Shown: in pieces, positions 1 to 7,735 of the stretch
How positions within the stretch are numbered: the first letter of the stretch is position 1
How the letters are laid out: each line of letters starts with the position of its first letter
Assembly (NCBI GenBank): GCA_035274465.1
Contig: DATEOF010000142.1
Location: 1-64,000, forward strand
Reading direction: 5' to 3'
Length of the DNA stretch: 64,000 bases
DNA from: JADGRF01 sp035274465
GTDB taxonomy: Bacteria; Myxococcota_A; Polyangia; Polyangiales; JAFGIB01
Position numbers and translations under genes: made by a program
The notes under the pieces: model-generated
Told to the model about the DNA's origin: nothing
Seen by the model: the letters and a program-made list of their open reading frames with translations, nothing else
Databases searched by the model: none

Positions 1-1
1 T

Positions 2-760
2 GGAGCAGGAGGCGCAGGCGCCGGTGGCGCAGCCGCAGGCGCAGGCGGGGGTGCCGCGCCAGCGGCCAAGTTCAGCTTCTTCGTGACCAGCGTGGCCGCG
101 ATGAAGGAGCTGTCGAAGAATCCGCAGGGCTTCGGCGGCGACCTGCGCTTCGGCAAGGCCACGGGCCTGGAGGGTGCAGACGAGATCTGCCGCCAGATCG
201 CCGAGAAGGCTCTGCCGGGCTCGGGGCAGAAGGGCTGGCGCGCGTTCTTGAGCGCGACCAAGGGCGGCGCGACCGGCGGCCCCGTGCACGCCAAGGACCG
301 GATCGGCGAAGGTCCCTGGTACGACCGCCTGGAGCGGATCGTGGCCATGACCAAGACCGATCTGCTGCAGCCTCGCCCGCGCGGAGCGGACCCGGCGATC
401 ATCGACGATCTACCGAACGAGAACGGCGTGCCCAACCACACCGACGGCGCGCCGGGCTGTACCGGCAACGCCTGCCCGGACAATCACCAGGTGCTCACAG
501 GCACGAACGAGATGGGCATGCTGAAGAGCACCGATGCAGGTTCGACCTGCAACGACTGGACGAGCTCGAAGGAGGAGGGCATGCCGTGGTGCGGGCATTC
601 CTGGCCGCGGCAGGGCAGCGGGATCAACTGGATGTCGTCGGCAGCGGACGGCGGCTGCGCGCCCTGCGTGTCGATCGTGGAGATGGGCGGCGTGAAGGGG
701 AAGTGCGTAGGGTCGGCGGGCGGGTACGGAGGGTTCTACTGCTTCGCGCTGAAGCCGTAG
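2..760 (+). CDS. C-terminal part of a secreted lectin-like protein (5' end outside window)
   Basis: The reading frame is open from base 2, so the start lies upstream of the window. The first ~20 visible residues are a Gly/Ala linker, which suggests a lipoprotein or surface protein with a spacer. The remaining ~230 residues are compact and Cys-rich, with an early segment FFVTS, a WRAFLSA core, RIGEGPWYDR and paired Cys toward the end. This resembles the collagen-endostatin/C-type-lectin-like modules often seen in myxobacterial surface proteins; the fold is my inference. It stops at 760, converging on the lipoprotein at 879-1886. No enzymatic role can be assigned. Confidence 0.7.
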   Translation, partial: GAGGAGAGGAAAGAGGGAAPAAKFSFFVTSVAAMKELSKNPQGFGGDLRFGKATGLEGADEICRQIAEKALPGSGQKGWRAFLSATKGGATGGPVHAKDRIGEGPWYDRLERIVAMTKTDLLQPRPRGADPAIIDDLPNENGVPNHTDGAPGCTGNACPDNHQVLTGTNEMGMLKSTDAGSTCNDWTSSKEEGMPWCGHSWPRQGSGINWMSSAADGGCAPCVSIVEMGGVKGKCVGSAGGYGGFYCFALKP

Positions 761-770
761 CGATCCATCG

Positions 771-849
771 TCCTCATCTTCATCTTCATCTTCATACAAG
801 GACGGCGATGAGGATGAAGATGGAGATAGGGATGAAGATGAAGATGGGG
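771..849. repeat. Pyrimidine/purine GATGAAGAT-type inverted repeat between convergent genes
   Basis: After the stop at 760 the plus strand carries a CATCTT-rich run (772-795), a short spacer, then GATGAAGATGAAGATG-type repeats (808-849). The runs are complementary over at least 15 bp, so the transcript from either side can fold into a long hairpin. The position between two convergent genes fits a bidirectional terminator or low-complexity expansion. There is no T-tract of the classical intrinsic type. Confidence 0.6.
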
Positions 850-878
850 ATGGAGATGGGGATGGGAGGCGGTCGCCC

Positions 879-1886
879 TCACTTACACGCGCGGTCCGTT
901 TGGCAGGTTTGACCCATCGGGCAGTCGGTGTCTTCGGAGCACGACTTCAAGCCGGGGATCTGCAGCGGGAGCTCGACCGGCGCTGCCACGATCAACGATG
1001 CGTTTTTTGCGTCGCCGCTGCCGGCTGCACTGACTTTGCGCGTCAGAGTGACGGTTGGGAAGCCGGCGTAGCCCAGCTCCAGCAGGCCGTCGATCATCTT
1101 CGCCGGGATGTCGAGCATGCCGTTGTCCGCGACGTCGCACTCGATCTTGCCCTTGGTGCCGCCGTGGTGGCTGATGTCGACCTTGACGCCGATCCGCGCC
1201 AGGGCGGGCATTCCGGGCACGACCCAGCGCAACGCGAGCGGCTGGCCTTTGTTGAGCGTGTACATCCCGTCGAACTCCAGTGCGGTGATGCACTTGGCCG
1301 TGATCTCGAACGCGGCGAAGTCGCCGCTTCCGGCTGCGGATAGTTTGACCTCGCCGCCTTCGGTGCACGGCGGGTAGGGGACGCTGCCCTTCGGCTGGTA
1401 GTTGTTGGAGATCGGCTCCATCGCGATCGGTTGCGCGCCGATGCCGCTCAGGGTGACCGTGCCGACGGTGATGCCCTTGGGGTAGGGCGTGCACGTGTCG
1501 TCGGCTGTGCAGGCGGCCGTGGTGCCGCAGGCGGGAATGCACGTGACGTGTTCGGGCACGTAGAGCTTGCAGCCTACCGCCTCTTGCGCGACCGACCACA
1601 CATCGACGCTCGGCGTCGGGCCGTCGTTGAACTTGCCCAGGATCGCCGTGCGCGCGGCGCTCATCGTCTCGGGGATCGCGGCGACGAAGGTCACGTTCAA
1701 ATTCCCGTGCACCTGGTTCGCGCCGCCGCCGGCTTCTCCGCCGCTCCCTGCAGCTTGCCCGCCGCTGCCAGCTGCGGGGCTATCCGCGCCACCCGCTGCA
1801 GGGTGATCGCTACCGTCCGAGGTGCCCTCCGCGCAGGCTGCGGACAGGGCCAGCAGCGCGGTGATGATCGTCGATTTTCTACCCAT
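879..1886 (-). CDS. Cys-rich lipoprotein of unknown function
   Basis: 335 residues. The N-terminus has a signal peptide with a lipobox (LSAAC) followed by a Gly/Ala/Ser linker to about residue 60, so the mature protein should be lipid-anchored in the envelope. The body has many paired Cys, including a CIPACGTTAACTADDTC stretch, and the C-terminus has a CSEDTDCPMGQTCQTDRAC motif like the small disulfide-rich repeats of myxobacterial surface lipoproteins. No catalytic motif is visible. The ATG start at 1886 is the obvious one, directly at the signal peptide. I do not recognise a named family for the central domain. Confidence 0.8.
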   Translation of the reverse strand: MGRKSTIITALLALSAACAEGTSDGSDHPAAGGADSPAAGSGGQAAGSGGEAGGGANQVHGNLNVTFVAAIPETMSAARTAILGKFNDGPTPSVDVWSVAQEAVGCKLYVPEHVTCIPACGTTAACTADDTCTPYPKGITVGTVTLSGIGAQPIAMEPISNNYQPKGSVPYPPCTEGGEVKLSAAGSGDFAAFEITAKCITALEFDGMYTLNKGQPLALRWVVPGMPALARIGVKVDISHHGGTKGKIECDVADNGMLDIPAKMIDGLLELGYAGFPTVTLTRKVSAAGSGDAKNASLIVAAPVELPLQIPGLKSCSEDTDCPMGQTCQTDRACK

Positions 1887-1888
1887 GG

Positions 1889-2857
1889 TTACTTTGGCTG
1901 CTGAGCCGGGGCATCGTAGGTGAAGCGTTGCGCGACGTCGAGCGCTGGCTTCGCTTCAGAGATCGGGACGGCTGCAGCGTCGCGAAACAGCTCGACCGGC
2001 AGCATCGCGATCGCGAACACCAGCGCCAGCTGCACGAAGCCCGGGATGCCCATGCACCAGATGCCGACGTGCATGCCCAACAGCGCCAGCCAGAACACCC
2101 AGCGCGCTCGTGGCAGGAATATCATCGCGCCCGCCGAGAGCTCGACTAGCGCAGTGAGCCACGAAGCGATGCAGAACGGCCAGACCAGCCGATAGTCGAA
2201 CAGCGAGTGGCCGGTGAGCCAGAAGATCGGGCTGTCGGGCAGGAATTCCACGGCGAACTGTTGCACGCTGCGGCCGCTCAGCCACAACACGCCCTTGCGT
2301 AGCGGGAACAGCTTGGCCACGCCTGCAGACACGTACACGAACGCAAACCAAGAGGCGATCAGCTCGAGCGGCCAGCGGTAGGCCTGACGCTGCGCGCCGC
2401 GCCTGGGGGACCGCTTGCGCAGCCGCGCATCGAGCGCCAGGCGATCCGCACAATCCGAACAGGCGAGCGTGAGCAGGGGGAACACCAGGTACAGCCAGTC
2501 GTCGTGGAAGACCGTGCTGCGAAACCAGTAGTTTTGCGTGATCAGGAACGCCAGCAAGGCCAGTACGATCGCCGCGCGCGTGAACAGGCCCGCGATCATG
2601 GCACAGGCCGCGAGCATACCCACCCCGCCGAGCAGCGGCATCTCCTCCGCCGGTACGAGTGCCTCGAGCGCAGCTGGGATCGCACTCGAGGTCATGGGAT
2701 GGGGGTGCGCACCGACGGATGCCAATAGCGGCAGGACCGGGCTGCCGAAGACCGTCAGCAGGTGCACGCCCACCACGATGCGCAGCACCGCCAGCTGCAG
2801 GCCCGAGCCGACTTGGCCCAGGCTCGTGCCGAATGCTTGTGCGCGAAACAGGCTCAA
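1889..2857 (-). CDS. HTTM-domain polytopic membrane protein (vitamin-K gamma-carboxylase-like membrane core)
   Basis: About 322 residues with several hydrophobic helices. It looks like the HTTM/VKGC membrane core: SAGVAKL (Lys about residue 182) matches the GxxKL segment holding the catalytic Lys of animal gamma-carboxylase, and a later MHVGIW gives a candidate His. The C-terminal beta-rich region of true carboxylases is missing, so activity is unproven. The start is uncertain: the frame is open far upstream through non-coding-looking sequence. I chose TTG at 2857, which overlaps the stop of the preceding gene (TTGA) and implies translational coupling. It lies 2 bp upstream of the Cys-rich lipoprotein gene on the same strand. 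Confidence 0.7.
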   Translation of the reverse strand: MSLFRAQAFGTSLGQVGSGLQLAVLRIVVGVHLLTVFGSPVLPLLASVGAHPHPMTSSAIPAALEALVPAEEMPLLGGVGMLAACAMIAGLFTRAAIVLALLAFLITQNYWFRSTVFHDDWLYLVFPLLTLACSDCADRLALDARLRKRSPRRGAQRQAYRWPLELIASWFAFVYVSAGVAKLFPLRKGVLWLSGRSVQQFAVEFLPDSPIFWLTGHSLFDYRLVWPFCIASWLTALVELSAGAMIFLPRARWVFWLALLGMHVGIWCMGIPGFVQLALVFAIAMLPVELFRDAAAVPISEAKPALDVAQRFTYDAPAQQPK

Positions 2858-3495
2858 CGCTCGTCCACCATGCGTGAGAGGCCCAGGTGGCGGCCGGTGC
2901 CGCGGTGGTAGTGCAGCTTGACCCGCAGCGGTTTGCCGATGCGCCTCGCCGCCAACAACTGCGTGAGATGATCGCGCGCCGAGCTGTGCGTCGGCGCATA
3001 CAGGCGCATCGCCCAGCCAGCCTTGTAGTCCAGGCCCAGGTCGTGCTCGGCGAACAGCTGGTTGCCCTCGCGCAGGAAGCTGATCGGCTTGATCCAGCGA
3101 CCCTCGGTCAGCACGTAGCCGACGTACGAGAAGCTCTCGCCCTGCGCTTCTGGCACCGCACTGCTGAACATCGCCACCGGTGACCAGGGGAAGTTCTCCG
3201 CACGCAGCGCGACGTGCACGCAGGCGATCGCGAAGTAGACACCGAGCAGTGCGCGCACCGGCGCCGGGATGGGCAGCGCGCGGTAGCTCGCGATCGCGGC
3301 GGGCAAGCGCCGCGCGAGCCAGTAGAGCAGCGGCAAGAGGCCGAGCAATTGCAGCGACCACTCCCAGCTGCTGCGCTCCGCGGGCCGCAGCAAGTGATCT
3401 GCCGGCGAAGGGATCAACGACGTGGTCACATCGAGCGCATTGACCAGCAGCGCAGCCAGCACCACGGCGCGCAAGACGCTTGCCAGACGGCTCAT
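2854..3495 (-). CDS. Membrane protein, upstream partner of the HTTM protein
   Basis: 213 residues from an ATG at 3495; an in-frame upstream extension to 3612 looks non-coding and would overlap the esterase gene. It begins with a signal/TM segment (MSRLASVLRAVVLAALLV) and has two more hydrophobic stretches (about 60-75 and 95-110). The C-terminal half is soluble and contains SPVAMFSS and a Trp/Tyr-rich region. Two-gene arrangements of an HTTM protein with such a small partner are familiar from myxobacterial and actinobacterial genomes. Its stop overlaps the proposed start of the HTTM gene, so the pair is probably co-translated. Function unknown. Confidence 0.75.
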   Translation of the reverse strand: MSRLASVLRAVVLAALLVNALDVTTSLIPSPADHLLRPAERSSWEWSLQLLGLLPLLYWLARRLPAAIASYRALPIPAPVRALLGVYFAIACVHVALRAENFPWSPVAMFSSAVPEAQGESFSYVGYVLTEGRWIKPISFLREGNQLFAEHDLGLDYKAGWAMRLYAPTHSSARDHLTQLLAARRIGKPLRVKLHYHRGTGRHLGLSRMVDER

Positions 3496-3559
3496 TCCAC
3501 CCGAGATCGTGCCGGATGCGCAGCGAAACACCAAGGTGCGAGCTGTAGGCCTGAATCTC

Positions 3560-5299
3560 TCAGCGTAGGTCGACCGTGCCGCCGTCGCGCCAGTAGCCGC
3601 GCCAGAAGTCACACTCCGCGCTCGAGAGGCCCATGCCGGGACGTGGCGGATCCGAGAGCTGCATGTGTTGGTCGCTCGCAGTCTCGAAACGTGGCCACAT
3701 CGGATCGGACCCGCCGTTCGGATCAGCCGTGGTCGCGAAGCGCGTCCAGTAGCGTTGGATGGCGCCGGTCAGTGCCGCTGACGGCGGCTCGCTACCCGCG
3801 TTGCTGTGTACCCAACCCACGCCGAACACGTAGTCGAGCTCGTAGGCGTGGAGGGCCGGTCCCTGCTCGAAGCTGTAGAGCCACACGCTCGCACCGTTGC
3901 TCTCTGCCAGGCGAGCGAGCGAGCGCGTCGGGCAACGGAACGACATATCGGTCACCAGGCGAATCCAGACCGCGTTCGCTTCGCCATCGTTGCTCGCGCT
4001 GTACACCGCCCGGACCAGGTCCGCGTGCTCACCGAATGCGTTCGTGATCGCGTCGGTCAACTCCGCGACGCTCTTGGGCGCGAGCGCGCCGGCGACCTGC
4101 TGGAAGAAGCCCCACTCGTTCTCGTTGGTGCCGGCGATCATCGGCACGAGTCCCTCTGTGCGCGCCGCCAGACGCTCGGGATAGTCGGGCAGGACTCCGC
4201 CGGCGCCTTCGATGGTCGGCTCCCAGAGCGGGCCCCACAGCCCCGTATCGCCGCCCCACGTCGCGAGCTCGCGCGCGGTCTTGGCGCGCAGACAGGCGAG
4301 CTGATCGGCTTCGCCCGGGCACAACGCATCCGCCATCTTCATGCCCAGCTCGTGCGCCTTGGTCTTGGTCGAGAGGCCGGGGCCGTCGTACGTGCAGGTC
4401 CCGCTCTGGAGGATGTAGCGCTGCGCCAGCCCGCGGCTGCTCGGCGAGACCCAGTGGATACAGGCGCTGATCGCGCCGGCCGATTCGCCGAACACGGTCA
4501 CGCGCGAGCGATCGCCGTTGAACGCACCGATGTTCTCGCGCACCCAGCGCAGCGCGAGCTGTTGATCGCGGATGCCGTCGCTGCCCGATGGAGAGTCCGG
4601 ACGCGTGGCATCCAGCGCGGGATGCGCGAAGAAACCCAGCGGACCGAGCCGATAGTTGATCGCCACGATCACCATCGGCGTTTCGGCCAGGCGCGTCGCG
4701 TCGTATTGACTCGTCGCGCCGGCGACGAACGCGCCACCGTGGATGAACACCATCACCGGGAGCTTGCCGGTCACGTCGTCGGGTGCGTACACGTCGAGCG
4801 TCAGGCAGTCTTCGTCTTGTCGGTCCTTGCTCTGCAGGTCGTTGTCGGCCTGCGGGCACGACGGTCCGTAGCGCGTCGCATCGAACGTGCCGGACCAGGC
4901 TTCTGCTCGCTGCGAGGGCGCGAAACGTTGCGGCACCTTCGCGTATGGAATGCCCAGAAATGCGCGGATCTTGCCGACCGTGAAGCCCCAGAGCGTGCCG
5001 CTCGGCAGCGTGACGCGCACGCCGGGTTGCGGATCCAGATCGGGCGGATCGGGTTCGACGGGGCCGCTGTCCTGCACGCCGCCATCGCCGGGATTGCGAC
5101 CGCCGCTGGTACGCCCAGCATCCATCGCGCCCGCATCCGTGCGCGGAGTGAACATCGGTTCGACCGACGATCCGGCGTCCGGTTGCGACTCTGATTGCGC
5201 GGCATCGGACGTGCCTTCGTGAGCTCCGCGGGTTGCGCAGCCGCTGACTGCGACCAGCGCCGCTGCGAGCCAACTCGGAGTACGAGGCAACTCTGTCAC
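3560..5299 (-). CDS. Type-B carboxylesterase/lipase family lipoprotein
   Basis: 579 residues, GTG start. The N-terminus has a lipobox (LVAVSGC) and a ~60-residue Asp/Gly/Pro-rich linker, then a full-length alpha/beta-hydrolase of the carboxylesterase-B family. Visible hallmarks are EDCLTLDVYAP, the oxyanion loop HGGAFVAG, and the nucleophile elbow GESAGA with the catalytic Ser. A His near the end (VFGVGWVHSN region) is the candidate catalytic His. It should hydrolyse carboxylic esters at the cell surface; the substrate cannot be read from sequence. It stands alone, 64 bp upstream of the HTTM-partner start. Confidence 0.9.
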   Translation of the reverse strand: MTELPRTPSWLAAALVAVSGCATRGAHEGTSDAAQSESQPDAGSSVEPMFTPRTDAGAMDAGRTSGGRNPGDGGVQDSGPVEPDPPDLDPQPGVRVTLPSGTLWGFTVGKIRAFLGIPYAKVPQRFAPSQRAEAWSGTFDATRYGPSCPQADNDLQSKDRQDEDCLTLDVYAPDDVTGKLPVMVFIHGGAFVAGATSQYDATRLAETPMVIVAINYRLGPLGFFAHPALDATRPDSPSGSDGIRDQQLALRWVRENIGAFNGDRSRVTVFGESAGAISACIHWVSPSSRGLAQRYILQSGTCTYDGPGLSTKTKAHELGMKMADALCPGEADQLACLRAKTARELATWGGDTGLWGPLWEPTIEGAGGVLPDYPERLAARTEGLVPMIAGTNENEWGFFQQVAGALAPKSVAELTDAITNAFGEHADLVRAVYSASNDGEANAVWIRLVTDMSFRCPTRSLARLAESNGASVWLYSFEQGPALHAYELDYVFGVGWVHSNAGSEPPSAALTGAIQRYWTRFATTADPNGGSDPMWPRFETASDQHMQLSDPPRPGMGLSSAECDFWRGYWRDGGTVDLR

Positions 5300-5495
5300 C
5301 GGGCAAGTTGTAGCATGCGCGATTTAGTAGTGGTCCTCACAAGCCGACTCCACCTGAACTCGTCATGTTCACCAACTTGTTGCGGAGAATTTCACCTGGC
5401 TGTGGCGCGCAGGCTGGCAGTGTGCACTTTCTGCGGGAACGTCTCGCTGTGCGCATGACCGCGCTTAACCAGAACGGCAAGGATAGGGTGAATTC

Positions 5496-6116
5496 ATGAT
5501 CGAGCGCAGATTCGTAGTTGCAGGACTCATCGGTCTCCTCGCATCGGCGTGTGCCTCTTCCTCGGGCTTCGTCTCCTCGTGGAAATCGCCGACCGCCAAG
5601 CCGTTGCAGGTACAGGGCTCGAAGGTTGCCGCCGTCGTGATGATGGGCGATCCAGCGTCGCGTAAGAGTGCCGAGGACCGGCTCGCGGGCGAGATCACCG
5701 CGCACGGCGCCCACGGCGTGCCCGCGTACACCATCCTGGAGGAAAGCGCGACCACCGACGAGGCCACCGCAAAGGCTGCGCTCCAGAAGGCCGGCGTTCA
5801 GGGCGTGGTGGTCGTGCGGCCGAGCAAGGAAGACGCGACCGGCAAGCCTGTCGATTACTCCGTGCCTCCGTACAGCTCGTACTGGGACTCGGGTTTCTAC
5901 GCGCACGGCTGGGGCCAGCCGTGGATCGATCCGCGCGGCATCCCGTACGACATGGTCGTTACGGTCGACACGCTGATCTACTCGCTGCCGCAGAACCAGC
6001 TGGTGTGGGCGGGCAAGAGCAAGAAGACGAACCCCGCGACGCTCAACGAGCTGGTCAGCGACTTGGCCGACGACACCGCCGACGAGCTGAATCGGCTGGA
6101 GCTGGTCAAGAAGTAG
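5496..6116 (+). CDS. Small envelope lipoprotein of unknown function
   Basis: 206 residues. The signal peptide ends in a lipobox (LLASAC). The mature part starts with a FVSSWKSPTAKPLQ segment, followed by VAAVVMMGDPASRKSAED. The pattern of a short beta-strand, a conserved small-residue turn and helices, with a central Tyr/Trp/Gly-rich loop (PPYSSYWDSGFYAHGW), recalls DUF4136-like lipoproteins, but I am not certain of the family. The gene has its own upstream region and ends 3 bp before the convergent methyltransferase gene. Confidence 0.8.
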   Translation: MIERRFVVAGLIGLLASACASSSGFVSSWKSPTAKPLQVQGSKVAAVVMMGDPASRKSAEDRLAGEITAHGAHGVPAYTILEESATTDEATAKAALQKAGVQGVVVVRPSKEDATGKPVDYSVPPYSSYWDSGFYAHGWGQPWIDPRGIPYDMVVTVDTLIYSLPQNQLVWAGKSKKTNPATLNELVSDLADDTADELNRLELVKK

Positions 6117-6119
6117 GCT

Positions 6120-6932
6120 CTACGCCCGTGCACGGCGAGCCAGCAACTCGCCGTGCACGAGCGACCAGTAGCCCGTGTCGCTCGCACCCCATTGCCGGAA
6201 GCCGCTCGCCATCTGCTCGAGTTCTTCGCGCGTGGCGAAGCCGCGGCTCAGGGCCTGTTCGGCCATCGCCGATTGCGTGATGCGATCGGCCCAGAGGTCG
6301 GACCACCACGCGCGCGCCTCGGGCGTGGCGAAGCACCAGGTCGAGGTGGTGATCGCGACGTCCTCGAGACCGGCCGCTCGCGCCCAGGCGAGCAGGCGTC
6401 GGCCCGCGTCGGGATAGGCGTTGTTGCTCTCCGCCACGCGGTGGTAGAGGCGCAGCCAGGCGTCGAGCCGCGCGTCCTCGGGAAACCAGCGGAACGAGCC
6501 GTAGTCGCTATCGCGGACTGCGATCAGGCCGCCCGGAGCGCAGACGCGGTGCATCTCGCGCAGCGCGCGCACGGGATCGCTGAGGTGCTGCAGCACCTGG
6601 TGGGCGTGCACGACGTCGAACGCAGCGTCGGCGAACGGCAGCGCGTACACGTCGGCGGCGGCGAGCTCGATCGCCAGGCCACTCGCCTCGACCGCCTGCC
6701 GGGCTTCTCCGAGCACGGCTTCCGCGCGATCGATGGCCACGACCCGACCGCCCGGCACGTGACGCGCGAGATCGACCGTCAGCGCGGCTGGCCCACAACC
6801 GACGTCGAGCAGCGTCTGGCCCGCGCGCAGGTGCGGGCGCAGATAGGCTGCCGAGTTGTCCACGTTGCGCCAGCGGTGCGAGCGCAAGACGCTGTCATGG
6901 TGGCCGTGCGTGTAGAGGTCGGTCTCGGTCAT
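6120..6932 (-). CDS. Class I SAM-dependent methyltransferase
   Basis: 270 residues. Motif I LLDVGCGPAALT (about 41-52) binds S-adenosylmethionine. An acidic residue in VVAIDRAEAV contacts the ribose, FDVVHAHQVLQHL is motif IV-like, and APGGLIAVRD is the post-IV strand. The order is that of the UbiE/Methyltransf_11 group. The C-terminal 100 residues (YHRVAESNNAYPDAGRRL) resemble actinobacterial and myxobacterial small-molecule methyltransferases. The substrate is unknown and no biosynthetic cluster surrounds it. Its last codons hold a perfect 13-bp inverted repeat. Confidence 0.88.
   Translation of the reverse strand: MTETDLYTHGHHDSVLRSHRWRNVDNSAAYLRPHLRAGQTLLDVGCGPAALTVDLARHVPGGRVVAIDRAEAVLGEARQAVEASGLAIELAAADVYALPFADAAFDVVHAHQVLQHLSDPVRALREMHRVCAPGGLIAVRDSDYGSFRWFPEDARLDAWLRLYHRVAESNNAYPDAGRRLLAWARAAGLEDVAITTSTWCFATPEARAWWSDLWADRITQSAMAEQALSRGFATREELEQMASGFRQWGASDTGYWSLVHGELLARRARA
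6127..6159. terminator. Perfect 13-bp inverted repeat, probable bidirectional terminator
   Basis: CGTGCACGGCGAG (6127-6139) is repeated as its exact complement at 6147-6159 with a 7-nt loop. It starts 11 bp after the lipoprotein stop and lies inside the last codons of the convergent methyltransferase gene, so it could end plus-strand transcription. No U-tract follows, as is common in GC-rich genomes. Confidence 0.55.
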
Positions 6933-7117
6933 CTACGGCATGTGTAGTCCGTGCGCGGCCTTCGGGCCAGCGCAAACGCGAATCTGCCCCGCGAGCGCCT
7001 GCCGATCCTGTGCGCGCGGCGCTGCGTTTGAAGGGGTTTGCTGCACTTGCCGCGAACCCGAGTAGCGGCCTGGGCTCGCAGCTCCATACTCAGAGCGCTC
7101 GAACGAAGGAGGACGCC

Positions 7118-7735
7118 ATGCTCAACGTCATCGTACTCTGGATCGTCTACGCTGCGCTCGCGTTCGGCCTGCGCACCTTCGTACAGTGGCGCGTCACGGG
7201 TCGGACGGGCTGGAACCTGTCCGGCAGCGGCAAGCGGCCCTTCGAACGCGGCGTGGAGCTGCTGGTGGGTGCGGCCTTGATCGGCGGCTTCCTCGCTGCG
7301 TGGCTGCAGCCTATAGCTGCAGCGCCCTTGCACCCGGCGGTGGGCGTCGTGCTCTACGTGTGCGGCACGATCTTGACCGTCGCCTCGCAATTCGCGATGG
7401 GCCGCCAGTGGCGCGTCGGCGTCGACGCCGGTGAGCGCACCGAGTTGGTGGCCCACGGCCTGTTCGGCCTCGTGCGCAACCCGATCTACAGCGGCATGCT
7501 GCTGGCGTGCGCTGGGCTGACCTTGCTCTGCTTCACGTGGGTCGGTGGCCTTGCCTACGCCGCGCTCGTGCTGGCGCTCGAGCTGCAGGTGCGCGGCGTC
7601 GAGGAGCCTTATCTGTTGCGCACGCACGGCGCGAGCTACCAGCACTACGCCGCGCGCGTCGGCCGGTTCGTGCCGGGCGTGGGTTGCTTCCCGCCCCCGA
7701 GCGCGAACCACAGCGCAGCAAACCCGGCGACGTAG
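7118..7735 (+). CDS. Isoprenylcysteine carboxyl-methyltransferase (ICMT)-like membrane protein
   Basis: 205 residues, starting at the ATG at 7118 behind a strong AAGGAGG ribosome-binding site; an upstream in-frame extension is not coding-like. Four to five hydrophobic helices, then the PEMT/ICMT signature RNPIYSGMLL with a His/Arg cluster before it (ERTELVAHGLFGLVRNP) and a C-terminal EEPYLLRTHGASYQHY segment with the conserved Glu-Glu. The family methylates prenylated proteins, phospholipids or small lipids using SAM at the membrane. Its last 91 bases overlap the convergent gene. Confidence 0.85.
   Translation: MLNVIVLWIVYAALAFGLRTFVQWRVTGRTGWNLSGSGKRPFERGVELLVGAALIGGFLAAWLQPIAAAPLHPAVGVVLYVCGTILTVASQFAMGRQWRVGVDAGERTELVAHGLFGLVRNPIYSGMLLACAGLTLLCFTWVGGLAYAALVLALELQVRGVEEPYLLRTHGASYQHYAARVGRFVPGVGCFPPPSANHSAANPAT

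Noticed and set aside
586..912. Plus-strand open frame with MKMEIGMKMKMGMEMGMG-like tail
   Set aside because: The tail is only the GATGAAGAT repeat read as codons, and the rest overlaps the real gene in another frame.
1956..2999. Arg-rich minus-strand frame of 347 codons overlapping the HTTM gene
   Set aside because: Composition (Arg/Ala/Pro shadow) and lack of helices or motifs mark it as an out-of-frame reading of the HTTM pair.
5300..5495. TGAAC...GTTCA dyad near 5373 as an operator
   Set aside because: Only 5-bp half-sites with a 7-bp spacer; such dyads are expected by chance in an intergenic stretch of this size.
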